Shown here in pieces: positions 34,781-45,978 of a stretch of DNA of 64,000 bases. Below the pieces are notes generated by a model, which saw nothing but the letters and a program-made list of their open reading frames with translations, had not been told where the DNA came from and made no database searches. The stretch's first letter is position 1. Every line of letters starts with the position of its first letter. The position numbers and the translations under genes are program-made. The stretch is from NCBI GenBank assembly GCA_033725935.1, contig MU867082.1, forward strand, positions 175,390-239,389, written 5' to 3'. The stretch is from Cladorrhinum sp. PSN259 (lineage: Eukaryota; Ascomycota; Sordariomycetes; Sordariales; Podosporaceae).

Positions 34781-35932
34781 CCCCCCTGTGATAATGTATT
34801 TATTTATGTACATACAAAGGGGGAAATATGAAAGAATCGAACAATCTAGACTAGACTAGGGGCTATTTTTGGGCCCTGATGAAAACAAAAACGTCATGGT
34901 GCAGTGTTTATGTATGTATCCATCCGTAAGTACGGACCTACCTCGTGATTTTTCCGAGCAAAAAGGAAGAATGGTTGCATTGGTTGTATGTATGTATGTA
35001 TGTATGTAACTAGGTCTGATTGGGGTTAGAGGTTATTATGGGGTGGTTTAAAGTAAGCTGCGCGCGCGCGCTGCTGCGCATGCTGTGCCGGTTGTATTTG
35101 AGGCTTGCTGTCGCTGCTGCGTAAATACATGGGATGGGCACTGTGGGTTCTTTTTTTGGGAGCATGTTTTTCTTTGTTGGCGATGTGCTTGGTTTTTTGT
35201 GTGTGGCTGAAATAAGAAAAAGGAAAAATGAAAATTGGAAAACATTTGGAGAAATGTTATAAAATTTCTAAGAATTTGCTGGGAAAGAATGTGAAATGCG
35301 AAAAAAGTTGGTTTGGATTTTGTTTTGAAAATTTTTTATGTAATGTAACAAGTTTATTATATCTCTAGAAAGCAAAGAATGAAAGTAAAATAGAATAAAA
35401 AAAAAGTTTGAGTACGAATGGATATGTACTCTAATAGGTAATTTCCCCCCCTCCCAAAAAAAAATATTATAAAAGAAAAAAAAAGGAGATTTGTAAACAT
35501 ATCAGGAGGACTGTAAGTAGATAGTAGGGTCCACAGCAGTAAGCGTTGGTCGCATTAATCATCATCCCCTCGGACCGGTCATGCTCTCTCTTTCCGAGCT
35601 TCAATCCCATCCATCATCCGGCACTTGGATCCCCTGGGTTCCAAGATCTCGGCCATCCCGATTTTCTCCGTCGATTTCGTGTATGTATGTATGTATGTTG
35701 ACGCCCCGTTCCATCCAAAACCCATTACCAAAAACTCCAAAACCCAAGCAAAAAAAAAAAAAAAAAAGCAAAAAAAAATCTTGGACTATGTTCGTCAGTT
35801 TATTTTTTTGGGGAAAAGATATGTTTACATAAGGTGCATGTCATACCCATAGCTCATTTATACATATCGGCACTTGAATACCCATAGGCGTAAATGGCCC
35901 CCAAAACTCATACACCACCACTGTGCTGCATC

Positions 35933-36157
35933 TCATCTCGATGCATGCTTTGTTGAGCCGCTAGGTCTTGGCGTATAATTCGGATGGACGTTATTCAGAT
36001 GTGACTGCAAGTAATCTTCTTGAGTGGTATCTCCGTACGGGGATAGGACGACGATTCCCAGCGGAGAGGGGACCCATTGTGATGCTTGGGAAGAAGCAGA
36101 AGATGAGTTTTGCTGGGAGCTAGAGTTATTGGAGCTTGACTTGCTTGCGGCAGACAT
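35933..36157 (-). CDS. Possible small Ser-rich protein
   Basis: A 74-residue open frame starting MSAASKSSSNNSSSQQ and ending in a less repetitive part with WVPSPLGIVVLSPYGDTTQ, EDYLQSHLNNVHPNY and a terminal GSTKHASR. Another in-frame ATG lies six codons upstream at 36175. The second half has more protein-like composition than most ORFs in this region, but I recognise no family and see no neighbouring exon. It could equally be chance. Conservation in related species would decide. Confidence 0.25.
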   Translation of the reverse strand: MSAASKSSSNNSSSQQNSSSASSQASQWVPSPLGIVVLSPYGDTTQEDYLQSHLNNVHPNYTPRPSGSTKHASR

Positions 36158-39100
36158 GGTGATGAGAAATGACAATTAATGATGAGAAAGAGAAAAAAAA
36201 ATAATCGATTTGAAGTGAAGAGAGTCCATCTTTTAGTACTTGACTTGATTCCTCCCTGACGAATCTACAGATGCAAGCCACACGGCTTTCGTTGCGGATA
36301 GCTCCCAAAAAAGTGTGTTACAATGGAGCTCGCATCTAACAGCTCGGACTCAATAAATAAAACAGCCCTACCCGTCTGGCAGGGTTGCCCCCCTTGCTCA
36401 TAAGCACCAAGTTGACGAATTAGAGTAGCGGAAACAAGGGTTCCGTGTCACCACAGCCATGCTTGGCCTCTTTGACTGCCCGGACTTGCCTGAAGAGCGT
36501 AGCCGACCAATCAGAGAGATTTACACTAACTAAAGGAGAAGTCAGTTGAGAGGACTAAGACTCTGATTCTCTCGGAGCTATGGTTTCCCTATTTGATGTT
36601 GATGCGCCGAAAGCAATCTTTCTCTTACACCTTGCCTCACCGACCGGATATCGTCTTCTTGTCTCGCGAGGGCGAACCCGTCGAGGCCAGGTGCGAGAGT
36701 GATAAGTCCGCACATCCCGGACTGTATCAGACAGATGACCGGACAGGATATGTCATGCCTTGCCTTAACACCTTGGTACTCAGAACCCGCCGATCACTGA
36801 CGGTCAACCATCAAACAGGCGCAAGGCGGCACATATAGTGAGCTGTAGGTAGGTATACAAGAAAGCTGCAGGTCACCCCAACGCACGGGAGGAAGCGCCG
36901 GGCCCAGCGGTCCGAAGCCGACAAACATTGCAAGCGGGCGATGTCGTACAGCTCGAGAACCTTGTCCCTGGCACTTCCTTGTTGTTCTTGCTTGTCGTCT
37001 TGTCCGTCTTCACCTTTGTCCTCGCCCTTATGCTCACCTTCAACTTCCAACTCAGACCCTCGTCCTAGGCTGAGCCCTGCTTCCAATCTCCATCTCTCCT
37101 CTCATACTCACCAGGCTTCTCCGAGAAACAGGCTTGGAAGATATTATGAACAGAGTGCCTCAACTCCCACACTTAACAATGGCATCTGTTGCTACCACAC
37201 TGACCTTCCCAGAAGCCGCGTCCTACCCTTCATCTCGCCCCATTGTCTTCAGAGCTTATCAATCCTCCGAACCACCCGTCTCCTCCTGGCCCTCCCGCCT
37301 TGCTTCCATCTCCTCTTTCACCTACCTCCACATACAAAACTGCCAGCCAAAGCTCACCCTCCACGATATATATCCCGACGAAATACCGCAAAGTCCTTAC
37401 CTCTCGAACTTCTCAACTCTCTGCCCTCCGTCCCATCCGTAACGATTCAGCCCCGTGACAGGACCCAAAGAAGCTGAAAAGGCCAGCAGACAAAGTACGA
37501 AGTGAAAACAAATGGCAGGTAGGGATATTACACTAGGTTGCAAGAATGGAGTGCAATACGCAACTAGGTAGGAACCAATTTGAAGCCAGAAGAAAATGTG
37601 AGAGTTGCAGGAGGTCAGAATAATTAAAGCCCGCGATATAAAGGACACTTGGAGTCGCCGATTCGAAAAAGTGTGTGCAGAGCGGAAAGAAGAACTTTAA
37701 AAAGTACACTTGTAGGGTATGTAGCGTAAAAGAGAGAGATCTCGATCCGTTCAAATCGAGATGTGCGCTTTGCGATGGCCCAGCGTGTAAGTGAAAAATG
37801 GCCCGTGCACCCTTCTCAATCTCTGGAGCTGTTCCAACGTTGGAATGATGGCGTCGGTGGATTTAAAAGGCCACTTCAGGTGTTGCTCAAAGTTGCATGA
37901 ATCGTCGACCCTAGGTTGTGTGACATCAGGTTATTGATCATCATTCATCGCTCCCGTTAAGAAAAAAAAACAGTCCAGATCAAGTCTTCTTCGGAGAGAT
38001 TCCAACTTTCCACCATCTCATGTGGCCATCCCACGCTCATTCAAAGGAAAGCGCCATGGCGTAGGTATTTGAAAACCATTTTTAATCAATGGTAGTTTCT
38101 GTTGCTAATGGGGTCGCCACTTTTTGCAACAAAACACAAGAGATGGCGTCATAAAACAGTTGGATTGCTTCCAACTTCGGTTGCTCTCGAAAACGAAAGT
38201 GCTAAACAGGCATTTCGGATGAAAAAAATAATGAAAAATTCAACGCCTCCTAGAGATGCGCCAAGCGAGATAGGCTTCTTTCTGCCCCTGCCTGCCTCGA
38301 GACGAGGTTTCTCCACGATGGATCCGGCTTGCAAAGGTTCAAGAAGCAGAAACGCAAAAAAAGAACAGAACAGATAACAACATCCCACATCGTTGATGAG
38401 TGAATGAAAAGGCGGTCACCGACTTTCTAGCGCCTAAAATGATTGTACAGATTTCTGGGGAGGGGGAACCTGCCGCGATTGGCAGGACACGGCAACCAAG
38501 CAGGTTCCAAGTGGGGTAGAATGCCACTATACACTACAGAACAGATCGAATCGAAGGACTCGGATTGATCCAAAAGATATTTTCTGTTTAGCCTCTCAAC
38601 TATTTGCTGGCTTCACCGTATCACGCTGTTTTCACGCACACACGTGGAACGACACTTGCCCTAAACTTGATGGGTGAAGCTTACCTTTTCCCAGGAGTAA
38701 CAAGGACCCCCGCTGTAAAGAATCTCGGATACCCCGCCATACACTAAATAAGGATCGTTGACGAACTCCTATTTTGGAATGGCCAACTCATTCAAGCTGA
38801 TCTTCGTAATGACAGAGAAAAGTTGAGCAAAATCACGGGGCCAGTTGCATCTTTCTCGTTCGTTGCCAATTCGAGAACGTCCTGCCAGCCAAGTGTGCAG
38901 GCCTTCGAGGTGGGGAAATGGTGGGGTACCCAAGTCCAGGAACCATCGTGGAAAAGGTACCTTGGTCCGTGCAGATGGACTGTGTACCTTGATGACTTCA
39001 TTTTGTATCTTTTCGATCTCTCTCGATAGAAAGATTCCAACCAAGAAATCCGGAGCTGTTGTTCCTCGAATTCCATCATTGAAAGATGTGTGGTATGGGG

Positions 39101-40796
39101 TTTCCGCTCAGCAATTCTTTGACGCCTTTGGCTCAATCGGGGCACCATCACAACCAAAGTGCCGGAATCCAATGGGAAATTCCAAGGTGGGCTGACGAAT
39201 AGTTACTTTGATGGGGCAACGGCAAGAGCTGAAGTTTCCTTGGTGTGCACCGCCTTCTCACACTGGTACGGCCAAGTACGAACAGGTACCTGATCACGAC
39301 CGTTTGCAAATGTACAAACTCCACGTTTCTCCTCATTGAGGAGCCCGAATACAAGTCACTGGGTCAATTTTTTCTAGTTTTTGTATACGGGCCACGAGAT
39401 CCATGTCGGCTCTCACGGCGCTCTCCTCCCTACATAGGTCCACCGGATTCGTAGCTACCTGGTAATGACGAGGGAAGACGCACACTGTGGTGATATAAGT
39501 GGCCCAACAGCGCCCAACCCAGCGTTGAGATGCACCCAGTTTCAAATTTCATCATAGGCTTCGACATTTGAGACCACGCTCAAACAGCCATTGACAAAAC
39601 CAACATCAACCAGAAAACACCAAAAATCAACTGCAATTGATTGTTCAGCGGCTACCTCCCATCCTACTGATCTCGGTAAGTTTGATATTGGCTTGCACCG
39701 CCCAATGCAAGCTTGTCTTTTCCTGCGTTGCATCTACCTGCGCAGTACCTATCTGCTTTACCCCTCCACCACCTGCAAAAAAGCAAGCACCTTCAATTCC
39801 CACCTCTACGCTCTCGCCGTTTGGCATTTACATACCGCCTCGCAAACGCACATCACGCACGCACACCAGTGCGCAATGCTTCGAGCCGGCGTCTCTCAAG
39901 CCGCTTCTTAGTGGCAGGCGAGCCATCGTGGCCCATTCTCGCATTCTCCTTGGTTGGCAAATCAATCTCGGGGATGAGAGGAGGGGAAGCACAGCAGGGA
40001 GGATGAGGGGCTTGGGATGGTGTGAACAACACTCACTCATCCATCCGTCCCTATTCCCGTTGCATATGCTGCTTCGCCAGATCCTCTTCCAGCTGCTCCC
40101 AGATCCCCAGCTTTCCCGGGGGCTGTAACGTGCGGAGGGTGGACTTCCACATGGATTCATGTAATGGTATTAGCTGGCGAGATCTTTTCTCTTTGCAAAG
40201 AGATTATCAGCGGTATCACACATCCCATACCCCCTTGTCTTGGACGCTTATCAGCCCGCCAGTCGCTTCACAACCTGGCGGTGACTTGTTATCTCGCTGG
40301 CATAAGGCTGCGCGGCTCAAGTCCTCTTCCCGTCTATCCTATCTCTTGTCCTTGTTACCGCAAGGGGGGGAATGGAAGGGTGTGAGTGCAGGCGGGTCTG
40401 GGTGAGAAGGTTTACACCTGGGACTTGCACGACAGCTTCAGTCTGAAGCTGGAGACAACTTCCTTGCTGTCCAAGCTTGTCCAAGCGCCGACGGTGCTGC
40501 TTTTCTTTCTTTGCGCTAATCTCGCAATGCAACCTTTTCCTCTACGATTATCTCTTGCTCACCGATTGTCCTGCATGTGCTAACCTGGAATTTTAAACCA
40601 AAGCAGCTGCCGTTTCACCTGTTGTACCAGACAAGTCACCAAGTACACCAAGTCACCACCAAAATAAACCCCTCGGTGGCACATTCCGCGAAAACCCGAC
40701 CATACCCTCCCAGAGTCCCTTGCTCGTGCCTCCCTTAGACTGCTCCCGAACATATCTATCCGTTCTGTCCTACCCCTGAGAGAGAGCTTGCCCACC

Positions 40797-43745
40797 ATGT
40801 CCACCACAGCGGCCGCTCCCCAACAACCCCCCCTCGTACCTCCGAGACCATCCAGGAGTCCAGGTCAAGACAAGACCTCCACCACAATCCCAATGGTTCC
40901 TCCAAGACCGGCAAAGGGACGCATCCAGCGCTCCGTCAGTCCCAACCCCGACCGATTCGCTCCCTCGCCCCTCAACGAGAGCACCTTTGCCAAAGCACAA
41001 AAGAACCTTCATCCCGGCCTTTACAACGGCCACCATGCCGACCATATCCCTCGTTCCACTTCGGTCGACCTCCCAGCCCTTGGCGAGGAGGGTGCAGAGT
41101 ACGCCAGCATTACTCAAGATGTAAGCTCTTCCGAGAGCAACAACAACCCAGAACATACCCGCACCGTCGGTGAGGATGTCAAGCTCCATGCGCCCAAGCC
41201 ATCACTTCCTGCTGCTAGCGCAAAGCAGAGGGTTATGACTGTCACCCGTACCGACAGCGACCGTGCTGCCTCCTTCGGCATCGGCAGACCCAGCAGCAAC
41301 GATGACTCAACTGCCGCCCTTCCTTTCGGTCGCAGCCTCAAGAAGAAAGCCAGTACCACCAGTCAGCTCTCGACCAAGAGCGACATCGACGATGAGCAAG
41401 GCATTCCTGAGATTGGCCTCCAGGTGCCCATGTACAAGAACGCCGGCGACGTGCAGGCCCCATCACCTGCCCCTACTTCCACCGAGGGCAAGAATCACAA
41501 GCGCAGGACATCTGCCCGCGGCAACCTGCCCCCAGGGAGCTATGGTTTGCACGGTCACGGTGTTGTGTCGCAAGACAAGCTGGACCAGGCCTACTACGAG
41601 AAGCATCCCGAGCGTCGCAAGAAGGAACATTATACCCACCATCACGACAGAGTCAAGGACTTTTCGATGAGCAGCGATGACCTGAACAAGATTGTTAGGG
41701 ACACAATCACTAATGGCTCTGGTCTCGCTGTCAAGAACTATCCTGGCACCCCAAGTGACCATGTCGCATGGCAGGCTCTGGAGTCAGCATCCCGTGCCGC
41801 ATCTCCCGGTCCTTCCGAGTCCGCCAAGCCGGCCTCTCCACCCTTAGATTCCGGCAAGGAGCATCGCCGCCCATCATCACTCAGTGATGTCATCCACGTT
41901 GAGGAGCCCAACCATCGCAGGTCGGTCATGTTTAGCGAAACTGAGACTCCCAAGGTTGAGGAAGAAGAGGGCGAGAGCCCCTATTCTGCTCCCATTCTCG
42001 CCGATGATGAGGTTGCCAAGGATCCATCTCCCTACGTCCACCAGCCCGCGGTTGAGCTTCCCCTGGAAGAATCCACCAGCCGCCCAAGCAGCCGTCCTGG
42101 CTCCCGCCCAAGCAGCAGACCCGCCAGCATCTACAAGGAGGCTTCCTTTGAGCACCGCTCTACTCCTCTCGAGGATGTAGAAGAGTACGAGCCTCTCTTC
42201 AACGACGATGACAAGCCCCAGGCTAAGGCGCCAGCCAAGGAAGAAGCCCCCAAGAAGAAGAATGGTGTTGCCAAGAAGCAGCGATTCCCTAGTGCGGATA
42301 TCTGGGAGGACGCCCCCAGCAGTGTTTATTATACTGCTGAGGTGTCCACGCCAGATATTGCTGAAGACAATGAGGAGAGGAAGAAGTCTTTGTCAGCGAT
42401 TCCCCAGAGAGACGGCGAGACGCCTGCTCAGGCGTTCGCTCGTCACCAAGAGGAGCTGGCAGAGAAGGAGACGAGGGAGCGTGGGCCAGATGGCTTCATC
42501 CCTGGTCGCGCTCAGCAGCAGAAGCCTATTTCGTGGGCTCAGCATCAGCTACAAGTACAAGGTCAAGCTCCTAAGCCTTCGAGGCCGGGAATGGGGAACA
42601 GATTTCCGAGCAGAGATGTGTGGGAGGATACGCCTGATAGCTTGAAGTTGGAAACTGAAGTTTCTACACCTCAGCAGGACCAGGAGAAGGCTGAAGACAA
42701 GGCATCATCACCTGTTGAGACCACTTCTGCCAAGACGTCACCAATCGTACCGGCAAAGCCTGAGATTCCAAGTCGCCCTAAACCAAAAGTGCAGGGGTCA
42801 GGTGATGATCATCAGATTCAAAACAAGCCTGCCATCCCTGAGAGACCTAAGCCTGCTATTCCTGCCAGGCCGGTGAAGGCTGGTCCCACTTCTGGTGGGC
42901 TTGAGCCTGCAGAGGCTGCAGCACCACCCAAGCAAAAGCCCGCGGTTCCTGCTAGGCCGGCGATGGGAGGCAAGATTGCGGCGCTGCAGGCTGGGTTTAT
43001 GAGTGATTTGAATAGGAGGTTACAGTTGGGTCCTCAGGCTGTTCAGGCCAAGAAGGAGGAGAAGGCGGAGGAGGAGGCAGAGGAGAAGAAGGTTGAAGAG
43101 AAGGCGCCGTTGAGCGACGCTAGAAAGGGTAGGGCTAGGGGGCCCCAGAGACGGGCTCCTACTGCTACTAAGGCCGAGTCTCCTGCGCCTGCTAAGGGTG
43201 AGGAGAAGTCAACATTGTCTTTTAGCTTCTCGACCGTGTCAAGCTGGGGTATTGATCCTGAGGAGGGTGTTTTGAATTTTGGCTCAAAACCTGTAAAGGA
43301 GGCTGAGCCTGTGGAAGATGAGAAGGAGGAGCCTGTAGAAGATGAGAAGGAGTCAAAAACCGAAGTTGAAGAAGAGGAAGAGAATAAGCCCACTCTTCCT
43401 GGTGCCTTCCCTGGTACTGACCCCCTGACTCCTCTTCAGAAGACTGAGGCCGAGGCTGAGGTAAAATCTGAGGAGCCAAAGGCTGAGGAGTCTGAGGAGG
43501 TGAACACCGAACCTCAGGAGGAGAAGAAATCAGAACCTGAGGCTGAGGCTGAAAAGGCCCCAGAGCCAAAGGAAGAGTCGAAGAAGGAACAACCCAAAGA
43601 GGAGCCGGCAGTTGAAGCCAAGTCCCTGGTTACCAACACGGCTGGTGAGACGATCCTTGAGGAGGAGGTTAAGAAGGATGGGTTGAAGAAGGAGGGTAAA
43701 GTTGAGCCAGTAAAGGTTGAGGAGCTCGGTGGTGTGCGTGAGTGA
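40797..43745 (+). CDS. AIM21: Aim21-like actin patch regulator
   Basis: Single exon of 982 residues. The ATG at 40797 in the context CCCACCATGT is chosen; upstream in-frame codons lack an ATG. It resembles the fungal Aim21 family (altered inheritance of mitochondria 21), which in yeast works with Tda2 at cortical actin patches and interacts with capping protein and SH3 proteins. Proline-rich SH3-ligand motifs stand at the N-terminus (PPLVPPRPSRS, PMVPPRPAKG) and at about 650-725 (PAKPEIPSRPKPK, PAIPERPKPAIPARP, KPAVPARPAMGGKI). The latter is followed by IAALQAGFMSDLNRRLQLG, a conserved-looking helix. A motif of the form RFPSxDxWEDxP occurs twice (residues 496 and 602). The C-terminal 220 residues are Glu/Lys/Pro repeats, probably disordered. 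Family assignment is good; function is by analogy with yeast. Confidence 0.8.
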   Translation: MSTTAAAPQQPPLVPPRPSRSPGQDKTSTTIPMVPPRPAKGRIQRSVSPNPDRFAPSPLNESTFAKAQKNLHPGLYNGHHADHIPRSTSVDLPALGEEGAEYASITQDVSSSESNNNPEHTRTVGEDVKLHAPKPSLPAASAKQRVMTVTRTDSDRAASFGIGRPSSNDDSTAALPFGRSLKKKASTTSQLSTKSDIDDEQGIPEIGLQVPMYKNAGDVQAPSPAPTSTEGKNHKRRTSARGNLPPGSYGLHGHGVVSQDKLDQAYYEKHPERRKKEHYTHHHDRVKDFSMSSDDLNKIVRDTITNGSGLAVKNYPGTPSDHVAWQALESASRAASPGPSESAKPASPPLDSGKEHRRPSSLSDVIHVEEPNHRRSVMFSETETPKVEEEEGESPYSAPILADDEVAKDPSPYVHQPAVELPLEESTSRPSSRPGSRPSSRPASIYKEASFEHRSTPLEDVEEYEPLFNDDDKPQAKAPAKEEAPKKKNGVAKKQRFPSADIWEDAPSSVYYTAEVSTPDIAEDNEERKKSLSAIPQRDGETPAQAFARHQEELAEKETRERGPDGFIPGRAQQQKPISWAQHQLQVQGQAPKPSRPGMGNRFPSRDVWEDTPDSLKLETEVSTPQQDQEKAEDKASSPVETTSAKTSPIVPAKPEIPSRPKPKVQGSGDDHQIQNKPAIPERPKPAIPARPVKAGPTSGGLEPAEAAAPPKQKPAVPARPAMGGKIAALQAGFMSDLNRRLQLGPQAVQAKKEEKAEEEAEEKKVEEKAPLSDARKGRARGPQRRAPTATKAESPAPAKGEEKSTLSFSFSTVSSWGIDPEEGVLNFGSKPVKEAEPVEDEKEEPVEDEKESKTEVEEEEENKPTLPGAFPGTDPLTPLQKTEAEAEVKSEEPKAEESEEVNTEPQEEKKSEPEAEAEKAPEPKEESKKEQPKEEPAVEAKSLVTNTAGETILEEEVKKDGLKKEGKVEPVKVEELGGVRE

Positions 43746-44477
43746 GCGAGACTTTTGAGGGAGGGTTGGTTTTGATGATGATCATGACGATTCTACTTCA
43801 CTATCTTATTCTTATTCTTCTCCTTTTTTTTTTTGGTCTGTTCATTGGCTTTTCTTTAAAGTGGAATTACCTGATCTACCTACCTAGCTTTAGCCCTTAT
43901 TTTTCTCTCTTTTTGATCTCTTGAGGAGATGGCGGGGGACTGAAAGTTGTGTGTGGTCTGTGTGACTGTGAGCTGAAGGAGCAGGGTAAAAAAGTATAAA
44001 AATAATAATGGGATATTTTTTATTTTCTTCCAATTCTTTCTGGTTTAATAACTTGAAGTTTTATATATGTTGTCAAGGGAATACCTCTACTGTAGTAGTG
44101 ATGAATTCATGAAAAGCAGACTCATGAAATGCCAAGACAAGTTTTCAAGTGTAAGTGAGATAGATAGACAAAAAGTGCCAAGACAGTGACATCAGTGCTT
44201 TAAGGTAGACAGGCATGAGCTTTTGGCTTTTGGGCGCAGCGACGTTTCCACCTCGGCACGAGGGGGGGGGGACTCGGGAAGCAAAGCATTCCTGAGCTTC
44301 TGAGCTGTTTGCTCGCTCCAAGTGTTTTGGCTGAGAGCAAACAAATCACTACACCCTTAATTTGAGAGTTATTTCTTTTTTTTTTCTTGTTTCAAGCTTT
44401 CTTGATTCTAAAAACAAAGGCGTTCAACCGTTGCGCGCAACGACATACCCCTCGGCAGGGCATCAGACAAAAAAAAA
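43746..44477. other. Intergenic between AIM21 and seipin
   Basis: T-rich 3' flank of AIM21 followed by the seipin leader. Contains a ten-G run near 44262 and A/T runs. No coding sequence supported. Confidence 0.6.
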
Positions 44478-45978
44478 ATGGTAACTTGGCGCCACCCCCC
44501 CCTCTCCCAAAAACAAAAATAAATAATTTACTTTTTGACTAACCCACCCCCCTCCTCACCAGGAGAAACACAAAAGATACGGCAGCGGCGCAGACGACAA
44601 CGACAACGACGACGATGACAAGAACGACAATGGCGGCGGCCGCTACCCACCCCAACAAGACGACCTCTCCGCCCTCCTCTCCCAGCTATCCCACCTCTAC
44701 TCCTCCGTTTCCGGCCTGTACACCTCCCTCCGCTCGACGGCGTACACAATCGTGACCTCCCGTGCCGTCCAAAAGACGGTAATCTCGACCACCCTCCTCC
44801 TCATCTCCTCCATAATCCTCTACGGCATAGCGGTGGTGGCCTACCTAGGCTTCTACTACGCCTACTTGCCCTCGCTGGTCTCGGAAGCACCCATCCACCT
44901 GCAGTACGGGTACGGCGCACACCCCTTTGGGATCGTCGAGAGGTTAGACGTACGGGACAGACAGTACTACGACGTAGCGGTGGAAATCACGCTGCCGCGG
45001 TCCAAGGAGAATGAAAAGAGAGGCAACTGGATGGTCGTCATGCATCTGACTTCTGCTCCTCATACCCTCGGGGGTGGTTCGCAGCAGCAGCAGCAGCACC
45101 CTGGATTTGTATTGGCGGGGTACATGGGACGACAAGCGGAAGGGGTGACTATGTTTGATTTACAGAATTACATGGGGGACAGGGAGGTCTTGTACACCTC
45201 TGCGCGGCCTGCCATACTTCCCTACGAGGACGCGCTGGTGTCTACCGCCGGGAGGCTGTTATTTCTGCCTTGGCATATTTTCTTTCCCAAGCAGGCTGAG
45301 GCCGTTACGCTCAGGGTTGGGATGGCGGAGAAGTTGATGTTTAAGAAGGGGGGGAAGCTACCGAAGGGGTTGGTCGTTGAGGTACAGGCGGGCCAGGGGT
45401 TGCAGGTTTACGGAGCGAAGGTTGTGTTGACTGCTCAGCTGGGGGGACTGAGGTGGGTTATGTACAGGTGGAAGCTGGCCAGTTTTGTAGTGATCACGGG
45501 GATGTTTTGGGGCATTGAGATGGGGATGATGTGTCTGAGTTTGGTTCTTGTGGGAGGGTGGTTGAGTGTTAGGGGAGGGGACGATACAAAAGACGAGAAG
45601 GAGGAGGAGGAGGGGGAGGAAGGAGACGGGAGGGCTCAGATTTACGAGAAGGGGAGGATGAAGAGGGTGGAAGGTGATGATATGTCTGATACGGAGAGGA
45701 CGTTTCCTACTAGCAGCAGGCAGCCTCCTTTGAAGTATGAGAGTTCGTCTAATAGGGAGAGTGGAGGTGTTAAAAAGGAGGAGGAGCTTGACCCCACTTT
45801 GTCTAAAGTTCCTGATTTCGGACTTGATGGAGATGATGAGGAGGAAGGTGAGGGGAGCGGGTGGAGGGATTCGGGGATTGGGACGAGTTATAGTGATGCT
45901 GTTGGTAGGCAGGGGGTTGTGAAGAGGAGGAATACTGGGTCGAGGAGGACTTCTGGAGCAGGAGGGGGAGGGTCTTGA
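44478..45978 (+). CDS. Seipin (lipid droplet assembly)
   Basis: Proposed exons 44478-44480 (only the ATG) and 44563-45978 give 472 residues. The large exon opens directly after CTCACCAG with a CTAAC branch point and has no upstream in-frame ATG before a stop. The nearest fitting start is the ATG at 44478 followed immediately by GTAACT, phase 0. Seipin (Fld1/BSCL2) organises ER-lipid droplet junctions. Features: an Asp/Asn-rich N-terminus, TM1 at about 73-100 (VISTTLLLISSIILYGIAVV), a lumenal domain with FYYAYLPSLVSEAPIHLQY and YYDVAVEITLPRS, a paired segment (VSTAGRLLFLPWHIFFPKQA), TM2 at about 306-334 (FVVITGMFWGIEMGMM), and a long acidic cytosolic tail. A different upstream exon is possible; the rest of the protein is firm. 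Confidence 0.85.

Larger units (their letters stand above)
34566..40796. other. Gene-poor 6.2-kb region
   Basis: Apart from a doubtful small ORF at 35933-36157, no gene is supported. The left kilobase is AT-rich with simple repeats: ACTG units at 34755-34780 followed by a C run, TGTA units at 34985-35008, and GC alternation near 35060. ORF 37134-37442 (MNR... with an inner MASVATTLTFPEAAS start) is Pro/Ser-rich and unconvincing. The right 1-2 kb is pyrimidine-rich in places, fitting the promoter and leader of AIM21, which may contain 5' UTR introns I cannot place. Confidence 0.5.

Noticed and set aside
39637..40405. Overlapping 100-160-codon frames before AIM21
   Set aside because: No domain, composition of leader sequence, and mutually overlapping on both strands.
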